Assembly (NCBI GenBank): GCA_045545175.1
Contig: JAZQAK010000043.1
Location: 1 to 23,333 of the forward strand
DNA: 23,333 nucleotides
Reading direction: 5' to 3'
From: RGIG6165 sp045545175
GTDB lineage: Bacteria > Bacillota > Clostridia > Oscillospirales > Feifaniaceae
The first letter of the stretch is position 1. Every line of letters starts with the position of its first letter. The notes under the pieces are model-generated. The model saw only the letters and a list, made by a program, of their open reading frames with translations, did not search any database and had not been told where the DNA came from. Positions 1-7,958 of the stretch are shown here, piece after piece. Position numbers and translations under genes: made by a program.

Positions 1-241
1 GCCTTGTTCTTCATCCAAAATAATGCTTTTTGTAGTGCTAAAGCAGTTTTGGGTTAGAAATTTTTCGTTTAGACAAAATAATAAAAATTCCGCAATACTT
101 TGTGTATTACGGAATTTTTTTATGAAGTATTAACGGAAAAGGTCAATCCAAACCCGATTCATCCCTAAGCGAACACGCCCAATACCGACTCCTTTTGTTT
201 AATAAAATCGCTTTTTTATGGGTATGATGTAAGTAAAGGAG
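1..241. other. Left window edge, no assignable gene
   Basis: The plus frame beginning at base 1 stays open for 18 codons to a TAG at 55-57 and could be the tail of an upstream gene. It is too short to recognise or to trust. On the minus strand an ATG at 14 runs off the edge without a clear ribosome binding site. The terminator at 83-121 would suit a plus-strand gene ending near 57. Bases 122-230 show no coding signal and no promoter I can defend. Confidence 0.3.
83..121 (+). terminator. Rho-independent terminator
   Basis: A 10-bp arm (83-92) and a 5-bp arm (94-98), separated by one C/A mismatch, pair with 104-119 around the loop TTTGT. A run of seven T (115-121) overlaps the end of the stem. 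It separates whatever lies to the left from the ABC importer operon. Confidence 0.8.
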
Positions 242-250
242 TTGATTTTA

Positions 251-1573
251 TTGAAAAACAGAATTATTGCAGTAATGCTTACGGGCGTTATGCTTTTTAC
301 TTTTTTCGGATGCGGAAAGAAAAATAACACACCTTCCGTCTACTTTCTGAATTTTAAACCTGAAAGTGCGGCGGCGTATGAAAAAATAGCAAAAGAATAT
401 GAAAAGGAAACGGGCATCAGGGTTAAGGTGATGACCGCCTCGTCGGGAGAATATGAGTCGACGCTTAAGGCTGAAATGTCAAAAAGTGACGTACCTACAA
501 TATTTCAGTTAAACGGTCCCGTGGGGTATACGACGTGGGAGGATTACTGTTACGATTTATCGGGTACCGCACTTTACGGCTACCTTTCGGACAAGAGTCT
601 TGCCATACAAAAGGACGGCGGTGTATACGGCATTCCTTACGTTGTTGAGGGCTACGGAATTATCTACAACAGTGCGATAACGGATAAGTATTTTGCACTT
701 GACGGTGCAAAATTTGCATCTATGGAGGAAATTGACAGTTTTGATAAACTTTCGACACTCGTTACGGATATGACAGCAAAAAAAGATGCCCTCGGTATTG
801 AAGGCGTATTTGCTTCAACCTCGCTTGCGGCGGGCAATCAGTGGCGGTGGCAGACGCATCTGCTCAACGTGCCTCTTTATTACGAGTTTGCCACAAAAGG
901 TGATAACACAACGCTTGAGGCACTTGATTCAAATGAAATAGAATTCGAGTACGAAGAAAATTTCAAAAATATTTTTGACCTTTATATAAATAATTCCGTT
1001 ACACAGCCGCAGCTTCTCGGCTCAAAATCGGTTGATGACTCTATGGCAGAATTCGCACTCGGCCGCTGTGCCATGGTGCAAAACGGAAACTGGGCGTGGA
1101 GTCAGATATCGGGCGTGTCGGGCAATACCGTAGCAGAGGAAGATATAAAAATGCTTCCCATATATACGGGAATACCGGGTGAGGAGCATCAGGGGCTCTG
1201 CGTGGGTACCGAGAGTTATATTGCCGTAAATGCAAAGGCTGAGCAGAAGGATATAGATGCCTCGGTCGCATTTCTTGAATGGCTATTCTCAAGCGAAACA
1301 GGCAAGTCGTATGTTACAAATGAACTTGGCTTCATTTCACCCTTTAACACTTTTAACGAGGATGAAAAACCTGCAGACCCGCTTGCACGTGAGGTTCTTT
1401 CTTGGCTCGATTCGGGAAAGGTGAGCGTTGACTGGATGTTTGCCGCCTTCCCCTCAGAAGGATATAAGGATGCTGTCGGAGGAGCACTTCTTGAATATTC
1501 GGGCGGAAATGCAAAGTGGGAGGACGTTGCCTCGACCATAAGAGAACGGTGGGCGTCAGAGAGGCAGAGATAG
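251..1573 (+). CDS. ABC transporter extracellular sugar-binding lipoprotein (family 1)
   Basis: This is the extracellular solute-binding component of a carbohydrate-type (CUT1) ABC importer, tethered to the outer face of the membrane. From the TTG at 251 the protein is 440 residues, normal for family 1 binding proteins. It begins with a basic/hydrophobic signal and a lipobox ending FFGC, with the lipidated Cys at residue 21. The body carries features typical of the family, such as YFLNFKPES near the mature N-terminus, an acidic hinge region, and the GRCAMVQNGNWAW segment. A longer frame opens with TTG at 242, but the ribosome binding site AAAGGAG (235-241) touches that codon and is correctly spaced from 251, so 251 is preferred. 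Two permease genes follow within a few bases. The substrate cannot be read from sequence; an oligosaccharide or glycerol-phosphate type ligand is typical. Confidence 0.9.
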   Translation: MKNRIIAVMLTGVMLFTFFGCGKKNNTPSVYFLNFKPESAAAYEKIAKEYEKETGIRVKVMTASSGEYESTLKAEMSKSDVPTIFQLNGPVGYTTWEDYCYDLSGTALYGYLSDKSLAIQKDGGVYGIPYVVEGYGIIYNSAITDKYFALDGAKFASMEEIDSFDKLSTLVTDMTAKKDALGIEGVFASTSLAAGNQWRWQTHLLNVPLYYEFATKGDNTTLEALDSNEIEFEYEENFKNIFDLYINNSVTQPQLLGSKSVDDSMAEFALGRCAMVQNGNWAWSQISGVSGNTVAEEDIKMLPIYTGIPGEEHQGLCVGTESYIAVNAKAEQKDIDASVAFLEWLFSSETGKSYVTNELGFISPFNTFNEDEKPADPLAREVLSWLDSGKVSVDWMFAAFPSEGYKDAVGGALLEYSGGNAKWEDVASTIRERWASERQR

Positions 1574-1578
1574 AATAA

Positions 1579-2409
1579 ATGACTAAAGTAAAGAATTTTT
1601 GTATTTTTCTGTTGCCTACGCTTATATGCTTCTTTATTGCGTTTATACTGCCGTTTTTTATGGGGCTCTTTCTCTCTTTTACGGACTTTCGAACGGTTAC
1701 GGACGCCACCTTCGTGGGACTCAAAAATTATAAAGAGGTGTTCTCAGGCGGTGAGTTTCTCTCGTCGCTGTGGTTTACCGTGAAATTTACGGTCGTATCG
1801 GTAATAAGCGTAAATCTTTTTGCGTTTTTGCTTGCACTCGGACTAACGCGTGGCATAAAGGGCACTAACTTATTTAGAACCGTGTTTTTTATGCCCAATC
1901 TTATAGGCGGTATCGTGCTCGGCTATATATGGCAGCTTATAATAAACGGCATACTCTACCCTTACGGACAGACGCTTCTCTCAAGTGCAAACTACGGCTT
2001 TTTGGGGCTTGTCGTACTCATGAACTGGCAGATGATAGGCTATATGATGGTCATTTATATCGCAGGACTGCAAAGTGTGCCCGAAGACATAATTGAGGCG
2101 GCACACATTGACGGTGCGTCAGGCAGGATGCGACTTAAAAAAATAATTTTTCCGCAGATAATGCCGTCGGTGACGATATGCACGTTTTTGACTCTCACAA
2201 ACTCTTTCAAACTGTTTGACCAGAACTACGCCCTCACAGACGGAGGTCCTTCGGGCAAAACGAAAATGCTTGCGCTTGATATATATAAGACCTTCTACAA
2301 CAAGGTCGGAAGCGAGGGTGTCGGTCAGGCAAAGGCGGTCGTGTTTTTTATCATCGTGGCAGTAATTGCGCTTTTACAGTTGTATCTTACGAGAGACAGG
2401 GAGGCTTGA
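1579..2409 (+). CDS. Carbohydrate ABC transporter permease, MalF/UgpA type
   Basis: This integral membrane subunit of the CUT1 importer forms half of the translocation channel. The 276-residue protein has about six hydrophobic segments, starting with one at residues 7-33. It carries the permease EAA loop EAAHIDGASGRMRLKKIIFP near residues 174-193, which contacts the ATPase. The start lies 5 bases after the binding-protein stop with only a weak upstream purine run, suggesting translational coupling. The order binding protein, MalF-type, MalG-type is standard. The substrate is unknown. Confidence 0.92.
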   Translation: MTKVKNFCIFLLPTLICFFIAFILPFFMGLFLSFTDFRTVTDATFVGLKNYKEVFSGGEFLSSLWFTVKFTVVSVISVNLFAFLLALGLTRGIKGTNLFRTVFFMPNLIGGIVLGYIWQLIINGILYPYGQTLLSSANYGFLGLVVLMNWQMIGYMMVIYIAGLQSVPEDIIEAAHIDGASGRMRLKKIIFPQIMPSVTICTFLTLTNSFKLFDQNYALTDGGPSGKTKMLALDIYKTFYNKVGSEGVGQAKAVVFFIIVAVIALLQLYLTRDREA

Positions 2410-2412
2410 TTT

Positions 2413-3246
2413 ATGAAAAGAAAAACAGCCGACGTTATAATTTTTCTGCTTCTGCTCGTAATGGCGGTAATATTTACGGCACCCGTTTTTATAATAGTTA
2501 TGAACTCGTTTAAAGGGCGGTTTTTTATAAGCGATACACCCTTTAAACTGCCCGATGAAACAAGTTTTGTAGGACTTGAAAATTACGTTTCGGGACTTGC
2601 CAAAACAGGCTTTTTTTCATCCTTCGGCTACAGCCTGCTTATAACTGTGCTGTCGGTGGCGGTTATCGTGCTTGGTACGTCGATGACGGCGTGGTATATT
2701 CAGCGACACAGGAATGCTTTTACCAAAACGCTCTATTACGCCTTCATCTTTTCGATGATCGTGCCCTTCCAGATGGTTATGTTTACGCTCAGTACGCTTG
2801 CCAACAGGCTCGGTTTATCAAATCCGCTGGGTATCGTGCCGATATATCTCGGCTTTGGTGCGGGGTTATCTGTGTTTTTGTTTTCGGGATTTATTAAAAG
2901 CGTCCCCCTCAGCATTGAGGAGGCGGCGGCAATCGACGGATGCAGCGAAAGTAAAACGTTTTTTTCTGTTGTATTTCCCATGCTGACTCCGATTGCGGTG
3001 ACGGTTGCAATTTTAAATGCAATGTGGATATGGAACGACTATCTTCTTCCGTCACTCGTGCTTGACAGGATGAAGTATAAAACCATTCCCGTTGCGGTGC
3101 AGTCACTCAGGGGAAGTTACGGCTCAGTAGATATGGGGGCAATGATGGCAATGCTCGTGTTATCCATACTGCCCATTATAATTTTTTATCTGACGTCGCA
3201 AAAACAGATAATAAAAGGTGTTGCCGCAGGTGCGGTGAAAGGATAA
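2413..3246 (+). CDS. Carbohydrate ABC transporter permease, MalG/UgpE type
   Basis: This is the second channel subunit of the importer: 277 residues, six predicted membrane segments and the EAA loop EEAAAIDGCSESKTFFSVVFP at about residues 174-194. GGGAGG (2399-2404) lies 8 bases before the ATG, inside the end of the preceding permease gene. The C-terminus is the usual short cytoplasmic tail with a KGVAAGAVKG ending. No ATP-binding subunit gene follows; the operon ends at the terminator at 3270. In many Firmicutes a shared MsmK/UgpC-like ATPase encoded elsewhere energises such importers, and that is the likely situation here (inference). Confidence 0.92.
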   Translation: MKRKTADVIIFLLLLVMAVIFTAPVFIIVMNSFKGRFFISDTPFKLPDETSFVGLENYVSGLAKTGFFSSFGYSLLITVLSVAVIVLGTSMTAWYIQRHRNAFTKTLYYAFIFSMIVPFQMVMFTLSTLANRLGLSNPLGIVPIYLGFGAGLSVFLFSGFIKSVPLSIEEAAAIDGCSESKTFFSVVFPMLTPIAVTVAILNAMWIWNDYLLPSLVLDRMKYKTIPVAVQSLRGSYGSVDMGAMMAMLVLSILPIIIFYLTSQKQIIKGVAAGAVKG

Positions 3247-3269
3247 TATCGCTTTTACGCTCATATAAT

Positions 3270-3298
3270 AAAATCAGCAGTATAATCTGCTGATTTTT
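3270..3298 (+). terminator. Terminator of the ABC importer operon
   Basis: A perfect 11-bp stem (AAAATCAGCAG with its complement, 3270-3280 and 3287-3297) encloses the loop TATAAT. A short T run ends the stem. Confidence 0.85.
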
Positions 3299-3324
3299 AC
3301 ATATTAAGGATACAGGTGGAAAGT

Positions 3325-3948
3325 ATGATAATAGGAATAACGGCATCGAGATTTTGCGAAAACAAAAATGATTTTTACAAGACAAACAGTTCGTATATAA
3401 GTTTTTTAAGGGAACTCGGCACGGATATAGTTATGCTTCCGTGTGAAAACGGTATATCTATGCTCAGTGCTGTTGACGGTCTTATTCTGTCGGGCGGATA
3501 CGACGTAAATCCTCTTTATTACGGCGAGAAGAGGCAGGAGGTGACGCGTCTTGCCGATAATAAGCAGGATTTGTACGAGATGTCACTCGTCCACGCCGCA
3601 ATCCGTTGCGGACTGCCCGTTTTGGGCATCTGCCGTGGTATTCAGGTTATAAACGTTGCACTCGGCGGCACGCTCGTGCAAAATTGCAATGACCACTACG
3701 GCAATCTGCACAGCGTACAGATAAAAAACTCCTCTCTGCTTGCCGACGGGTGTATATGTGTCAACAGTTTTCATCATCAGCGGGTAGGCAAGGTCGGCGA
3801 TTTACTAAAGGTGACGGGTGTTACCTTTTCCGGTGATATTGAAATGATTGAACATAAAAAAGCACCGCTTTTCGGAGTGCAGTGGCACCCCGAAAAACAG
3901 TACGGCGGCGGTGTTATAGAAAACTTTCTTAGTTTGTGTTCGAGGTAA
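3325..3948 (+). CDS. Class I glutamine amidotransferase-like hydrolase (peptidase C26, PuuD/GGH type)
   Basis: A cytoplasmic gamma-glutamyl hydrolase-like protein of the peptidase C26 family, whose known members cleave gamma-glutamyl amides such as gamma-glutamyl-GABA. Counting from the ATG at 3325 (207 residues), the nucleophile is Cys103 in GICRGIQVIN, and the catalytic His188 and Glu190 lie in GVQWHPE. The oxyanion region LILSGGYDVNP (54-64) and the substrate-side FHHQRV (149-154) are also present. It is shorter than the usual 230-255 residues, mainly between the nucleophile and the HHQR motif. A GTG at 3316 with AAGGA upstream would add MES; the ATG is favoured because MIIGIT is the normal family start and AGGTGGA precedes it. 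Its 3' end overlaps the convergent radical SAM gene by 20 bases. The actual substrate is not determinable. Confidence 0.85.
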   Translation: MIIGITASRFCENKNDFYKTNSSYISFLRELGTDIVMLPCENGISMLSAVDGLILSGGYDVNPLYYGEKRQEVTRLADNKQDLYEMSLVHAAIRCGLPVLGICRGIQVINVALGGTLVQNCNDHYGNLHSVQIKNSSLLADGCICVNSFHHQRVGKVGDLLKVTGVTFSGDIEMIEHKKAPLFGVQWHPEKQYGGGVIENFLSLCSR

Positions 3949-4795
3949 ATTTTGGGGTAAAGAGGCTGTTCTCACAGCCTTTTTCCTGTATATACGCCTG
4001 CGTTATGCCGATACTGTCGGCAAAGTCGATTACCTTATCATATTCATATGAGGTGAGTTTTCTCATAAGCTCGGGGTAAAGCGATTCTCTCATAGGCGTG
4101 TACTGGCGCATTATACTTATATAAATGTCGTTTCCGTATTCCGAGTGAAGATAAGAAAGGATTTTCTTACTGTCATCCGTGTGCGAGGGCAGAACGAGGT
4201 GGCGTACAAGCACACCGCTTTGCATTATACCCTCGGCATCGAAAACGGGCTTTCCCCGTTGTAACACCATTTCGGATATTGCTTTTGAGGCAATATCAAA
4301 ATAGTCTGCCACACCCGAGAATTTTGCTGAAAGGTCGCTGCCATAATACTTCAGGTCGGGCAGATAGACGTTTATCTTGTTTTTGAGTAAGGATAAAGTC
4401 TCTATCTTTTCGTAGCCCGATGAATTCCACACGGTCGGCACTTTCGGCTTTGCAAGGTCGATTGCCTCTGCAATTTGAGGCGTGTAGTGAGTTCCCGTGA
4501 CGAAACTGACGTTGTGGCAGTTTTCCAAAGAGGATATAATTTTTGCAAGTTCTGTGACGGTTATATCCCTGCCGACATTTTCTGTCCATAACGGATAGTT
4601 CTGGCAGAAAACGCAGCGAAGAGAACAGCCTGAAAAGAATATCGTACCGCTTCCTTTGGTACCTGAGATACACGGCTCCTCAAACGTGTGCGGTGCCGCC
4701 CTTCCGATACGGACGGTGTTACCCACACCGCAAAGACCCGTGTTTTCATTTCTGTTTATATTACACTCTCTGGGACAGAGACTGCATTTTTCCAT
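3929..4795 (-). CDS. Radical SAM protein, PflX family (pyruvate formate-lyase activase homologue)
   Basis: An iron-sulfur, S-adenosylmethionine-dependent enzyme of the PflX/COG1313 group, homologous to pyruvate formate-lyase activating enzymes but of unknown substrate. The 288-residue protein has the radical SAM cluster motif CSLRCVFC (Cys57, 61 and 64), followed by QNYPLW. Upstream lies an N-terminal cysteine set (Cys4, 7, 11 and 22) typical of this group, which may hold another metal site. VTGTHYTP and PTVWNSSGYE match core barrel segments. The start ATG at 4795 is preceded on the minus strand by GGGAAGTGA. No formate-lyase-like glycyl radical partner lies in the window, so the target is unknown. 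The gene is divergent from deoC and converges with the C26 hydrolase, overlapping its end. Confidence 0.88.
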   Translation of the reverse strand: MEKCSLCPRECNINRNENTGLCGVGNTVRIGRAAPHTFEEPCISGTKGSGTIFFSGCSLRCVFCQNYPLWTENVGRDITVTELAKIISSLENCHNVSFVTGTHYTPQIAEAIDLAKPKVPTVWNSSGYEKIETLSLLKNKINVYLPDLKYYGSDLSAKFSGVADYFDIASKAISEMVLQRGKPVFDAEGIMQSGVLVRHLVLPSHTDDSKKILSYLHSEYGNDIYISIMRQYTPMRESLYPELMRKLTSYEYDKVIDFADSIGITQAYIQEKGCENSLFTPKFTSNTN

Positions 4796-4811
4796 AAAAT
4801 ATCACTTCCCT

Positions 4812-4840
4812 TTGCATTATAGCATAAAGTGTGATACTAT
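4812..4840 (+). promoter_or_regulatory. Candidate promoter of deoC
   Basis: TTGCAT (4812-4817) and TACTAT (4835-4840) are separated by 17 bases, 34 bases before the deoC start. The match to the housekeeping consensus is modest, so this is a position-supported guess. Confidence 0.4.
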
Positions 4841-4874
4841 TACTAAAAATAAATCTTTTTTGGAGGATAAAAAT

Positions 4875-5543
4875 ATGACAGACAGAGAACTTGCGGGAAT
4901 GCTCGACCAGACTTTACTCAAGGCGTACGCATCTGCCGATGATATGGAAAAGTTTTGTAAAACTGCGGATGAATACGGTTTTGCCATGGTTGCGATAAAT
5001 TCGGTGCAGACGGCACGTTGCAAAAAAATACTTAAAGACAGCGTGGTGCACGTAGGTGCGGCGATAGGCTTTCCCCTCGGTCAGCAGACGATAGAGGTCA
5101 AAGCGTATGAAACTGCCGAGGCGATAGAGCAGGGTGCAGATGAGATAGACTACGTTATAAACATAGGTGAACTCAAAAATAAAAACTATGAGTATCTCGA
5201 GGATGAGATGAGAACGATAGTTGACCTCTGCAGAGAAAACTGTGTCGTTTCAAAAGTAATTTTTGAAAACTGCTATCTGACCGATGATGAAAAGAGAAAG
5301 ATGTGTGAGATTGCACTTAAAGTACGTCCCGATTTCGTAAAAACGTCAACGGGCTTCGGCACGGGCGGTGCAACGCTTGAAGACGTACGTCTTATGAAAG
5401 AGTGCGTGGGTGATGAAATCGGTGTCAAAGCCGCAGGCGGTATAAGAAATCTTGAAACTGCACTTGCTTTCATTGAAGCAGGCGCAACGAGAATAGGCAC
5501 TTCTGCAGGCGTGGAAATCGTTGAAGAATACAGAAACAGATAA
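4875..5543 (+). CDS. deoC: Deoxyribose-phosphate aldolase
   Basis: This class I aldolase splits 2-deoxyribose-5-phosphate into glyceraldehyde-3-phosphate and acetaldehyde in deoxynucleoside catabolism. The 222-residue TIM-barrel protein has normal family length. The Schiff-base lysine is Lys156 in KTSTGFGTGG, the supporting lysine is Lys185 in VKAAGGI, and the acid is Asp92 in DEIDYVINIGELK. Phosphate-binding glycines occur near GTSAG at the C-terminus. The frame extends upstream, but the ATG at 4875 with GGAGG (4862-4866) is the family-consistent start and the upstream extension overlaps the divergent gene. It appears monocistronic, ending at a bidirectional terminator shared with rpsT. No other deo genes are nearby. 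Confidence 0.96.
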   Translation: MTDRELAGMLDQTLLKAYASADDMEKFCKTADEYGFAMVAINSVQTARCKKILKDSVVHVGAAIGFPLGQQTIEVKAYETAEAIEQGADEIDYVINIGELKNKNYEYLEDEMRTIVDLCRENCVVSKVIFENCYLTDDEKRKMCEIALKVRPDFVKTSTGFGTGGATLEDVRLMKECVGDEIGVKAAGGIRNLETALAFIEAGATRIGTSAGVEIVEEYRNR

Positions 5544-5545
5544 AA

Positions 5546-5573
5546 AAAGGACAGGTTAAAAAACCTGTCCTTT
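5546..5573. terminator. Bidirectional terminator between deoC and rpsT
   Basis: A perfect 12-bp stem (AAAGGACAGGTT at 5546-5557 with 5562-5573) has an AAAA loop. A and T runs on both sides let it work for plus-strand deoC and minus-strand rpsT. Confidence 0.88.
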
Positions 5574-5586
5574 AATTTTGTTAAAA

Positions 5587-5847
5587 TTACATTGTTTCAA
5601 CGAGACGAGCCATTGTCTTTTTCTTTCTGGAAGCGGTATTGACATGAAGAATACCCTTGTCAACAGCCTTATCCACCATAGAGCAAGCCTTTGCATACAT
5701 TTCTTTTGCAACTGCCTTGTCACCTGCTTCAACTGCAGCGTTGAACTTCTTTATTTCTGTGCGGAGTTCGTTTTTAGCTGACTGATTGTTAGCAGCCTTT
5801 ACCTTTGTAACCTTAACTCTCTTCTTTGCGGACTTAATATTTGGCAT
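5587..5847 (-). CDS. rpsT: Small ribosomal subunit protein bS20
   Basis: Protein S20 binds 16S rRNA in the body of the 30S subunit. The 86-residue product starts MPNIKSAKKRVKV, is rich in Lys, Arg and Ala, and ends KKKTMARLVETM, all typical of S20. A longer frame exists, but AGGAGGTGGA on the minus strand (5851-5860) fixes the ATG at 5847. It lies downstream of, and on the same strand as, the PfoR-like gene. A good promoter in the 71-base gap and the terminator at 5546 imply it is mainly an independent transcript. Confidence 0.97.
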   Translation of the reverse strand: MPNIKSAKKRVKVTKVKAANNQSAKNELRTEIKKFNAAVEAGDKAVAKEMYAKACSMVDKAVDKGILHVNTASRKKKTMARLVETM

Positions 5848-5881
5848 AAATCCACCTCCTTTGAAATTATCAGCATTTAAT

Positions 5882-5910
5882 ATATTACCATTAAATAAAT
5901 TAAAATGCAA
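5882..5910 (-). promoter_or_regulatory. Promoter of rpsT
   Basis: On the minus strand TTGCAT (5910-5905) and TAATAT (5887-5882) are 17 bases apart, 35 bases before the S20 start. The spacing and the -10 are good. Confidence 0.6.
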
Positions 5911-5918
5911 CACTTTTT

Positions 5919-6935
5919 TTATTTTGATGTTAAAGACAGTTTCAAATCGTTGTCTTTTATGAGTTTTGCACGTCTGAAAGGCAGGTAAACTGCATACGTC
6001 ACGACGAGCGGAAGGATGATAAGCATAACGAATATTCTGATAAGAACGGTTACGGGGTCACCGCCTGCTTCGGTCATTGTTATGAATGCGTTTATGACGC
6101 CTACAAGACCGCTTGTGCCCATACCTGCACCTGCGGGATTATTCGTTATTTTAACGAGTGTAGTTGCAAAAGGACCGATTATCGCACTGCTTATTATGGC
6201 AGGAAGCCAGATTATCGGCTTTTTAACAATGTTGGGAACCTGAAGCATTGACGTGCCGAGACCCTGAGAAATGAAACCGCCGAGCCCGTTTGTGTGGATG
6301 CTGATTATTGCAAAGCCGAGCATATTACAGCAACAGCCGACTGTTGCGGCACCTGCGGCAATACCCGACAGACCGAGTGTGATGCATATAGCGGCACTTG
6401 AAATGGGTGCTGTAAGCACCATACCGACTATAACCGACACGAGAATACCCATAGGTACGGGGTGAAGTTCGGTAGTGTAGTTTATGAAACTGCCAAGCCC
6501 GGTCATAATTGCCTGTATGTAAGGACCTACGAAACCGCCCACGAGACAACCTGCAACCGAACCGCAGAAGGGAACGAGAATAATGTCGAGTTTGGTTTTG
6601 CCCGATACGAGATTGCCGATTTCAGCACCTGCAATAGCGGCAACGTATGCGCCCATAGGACCGCCGAGCTGATAACCGTAAGCGCCGACAGCGGCACAGG
6701 TGAAAATGGCAAGGGGTGAAATCTTCATACCGTAACCTACGGCAACACCGATTGCGGCACCGATTACAATAGGCTCCTGCATTATCTTGCCGATGGGGGC
6801 GAGCCACGAAAGCAGACCGAGTTTTGAAAGCTGGGAAATGATGAGGCCCATTATAAGCGATGAGAAAAGACCGAGAGCCATAGAAGACAGACCGTCAACA
6901 AACCAGCGTTTTGCGAGTGTTTTTAAAGTTTTCAT
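5919..6935 (-). CDS. PfoR-like / PTS EIIC-type membrane protein (PTS_EIIC_2 family)
   Basis: A polytopic membrane protein of the group that includes PfoR of Clostridium perfringens and is annotated as a PTS sugar transporter subunit IIC-like family. The 338-residue product is almost wholly hydrophobic, with roughly eight to ten membrane segments. Recognisable conserved stretches are EPIVIGAAIGVAVGYGMK, the ISSAAICITLGLSGIAAGAA segment, VGCCCNMLGFA and NGLGGFISQGLGTSMLQVPN. The start at 6935 is chosen over the GTG at 6944 because GAGGTG (minus strand, 6949-6944) is properly spaced from the ATG. No EIIA, EIIB or HPr-like gene is nearby, so phosphotransfer-linked sugar uptake cannot be assumed. 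PfoR itself was first described as a regulator of toxin expression. Transport substrate and role are unknown. Confidence 0.82.
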   Translation of the reverse strand: MKTLKTLAKRWFVDGLSSMALGLFSSLIMGLIISQLSKLGLLSWLAPIGKIMQEPIVIGAAIGVAVGYGMKISPLAIFTCAAVGAYGYQLGGPMGAYVAAIAGAEIGNLVSGKTKLDIILVPFCGSVAGCLVGGFVGPYIQAIMTGLGSFINYTTELHPVPMGILVSVIVGMVLTAPISSAAICITLGLSGIAAGAATVGCCCNMLGFAIISIHTNGLGGFISQGLGTSMLQVPNIVKKPIIWLPAIISSAIIGPFATTLVKITNNPAGAGMGTSGLVGVINAFITMTEAGGDPVTVLIRIFVMLIILPLVVTYAVYLPFRRAKLIKDNDLKLSLTSK

Positions 6936-7048
6936 TATAAGCACCTCTCTTTTGGGAAATTATACATTATATAGGAAGGTTTAACAAGGTAAAAAATATA
7001 TAAAATTTTGTGTCATAAAAAATCGAAAATTGTGGAAAGGATAAAAAT

Positions 7049-7927
7049 ATGTGGGATACGGATCTGGCACTTGAAGCCCGTGATCTTGCAAGTGCGGCAA
7101 GGGGAGATACACCGGGGGTGGAAAGCAGAAGGTACGAAAATTTCGGTGTTACGGTTGATGAAATAAGAATAATCAACGAAAAAGGGGAGAGGGCGCTCGG
7201 CAAAAGAAAAGGGACGTATATTACGCTTACTCTTCCCGAAGGCTTTTTGTATGACGATATGCTTTTTGAAAATTGCGCCAACGCAATTTCGGCTGAAATT
7301 GCAAAACTCGTCAAAGAAAGGGACGTGCTTGTTGCAGGGCTCGGCAACACTGCGGTTACGGCAGACTCACTCGGTCCGCTGACGGCAGACGGTGTGATAT
7401 CGACACGCCACATATTAAAAAATATGCTGCCCGACAGTTTCGGCAGGGTGGCGTCCGTCAAGTGCGGTGTTATGGGGCAGACGGGCATTGAATCGGCGGA
7501 TATAATACGGGGAGTGTGTTCGCAGGCACGTCCCAAAGCGGTTGTGACGGTCGATGCCCTGACCGCAAGAAGCATAACGAGGCTTGCGAAAACCGTGCAG
7601 ATATCCGACTGCGGTATATCACCGGGAAGCGGTGTGGGAAACACGAGGGCGGAACTCTCAAAGGAAACCATAGGCCTTCCCGTGACCGCGATAGGCGTGC
7701 CTACCATCGTCGGCGGTGCAACACTCGTTGCAGATACGGCACACGAACTGTGTAATGCTGACAGGAATGAGCTTTATAAACTTTCCAAAGATAAATTAAG
7801 CGGATTTTTCGTCACGCCCAAGGATATAGATATAATATCGGAAAGAATGTCAAGGCTCATATCGGTATCGTTTAATATGTTTGCACACGGACTTGAGTTT
7901 GCTGAGGCGGTTTCCTTTATGAATTAA
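7049..7927 (+). CDS. gpr: Germination protease GPR
   Basis: GPR is the spore protease (family A25) that degrades small acid-soluble spore proteins during germination. It is made in the forespore as a zymogen. The 292-residue product opens with the self-cleavage motif TDLALEAR, equivalent to TDLAVE of Bacillus. Two conserved aspartates of the family can be placed in TADSLGP (Asp106) and VTVDALTAR (Asp169), with core motifs GLGNTAVTADSLGPL and SPGSGVGNTR. AAAGGA (7036-7041) precedes the ATG. By family knowledge the expected cut is between TD and LA, which would leave a propeptide of only 5 residues instead of about 15. The gene is divergent from the PfoR-like gene. I could not pin down a forespore sigma promoter. 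It marks the organism as an endospore former. Confidence 0.95.
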   Translation: MWDTDLALEARDLASAARGDTPGVESRRYENFGVTVDEIRIINEKGERALGKRKGTYITLTLPEGFLYDDMLFENCANAISAEIAKLVKERDVLVAGLGNTAVTADSLGPLTADGVISTRHILKNMLPDSFGRVASVKCGVMGQTGIESADIIRGVCSQARPKAVVTVDALTARSITRLAKTVQISDCGISPGSGVGNTRAELSKETIGLPVTAIGVPTIVGGATLVADTAHELCNADRNELYKLSKDKLSGFFVTPKDIDIISERMSRLISVSFNMFAHGLEFAEAVSFMN

Positions 7928-7958
7928 CCGTTTATTAACAAATTTTTTTAAAAAAGTA

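Noticed and set aside
4656..4874. N-terminal extension of deoC
   Set aside because: The upstream in-frame start would overlap the divergent radical SAM gene and adds residues not seen in the aldolase family. A strong GGAGG points to 4875.
6933..6971. Forespore (sigma G-like) promoter for gpr based on CATTATA at 6965-6971
   Set aside because: The -10-like match exists, but no acceptable -35 element is found at the right spacing, so it may be chance in AT-rich sequence.
6967..7707. Long minus-strand frame (246 codons) opposite gpr
   Set aside because: It is an antisense shadow of a clear gpr gene, with low-complexity Ser/Pro/Ala content and no ribosome binding site. The plus-strand protein has all family motifs.
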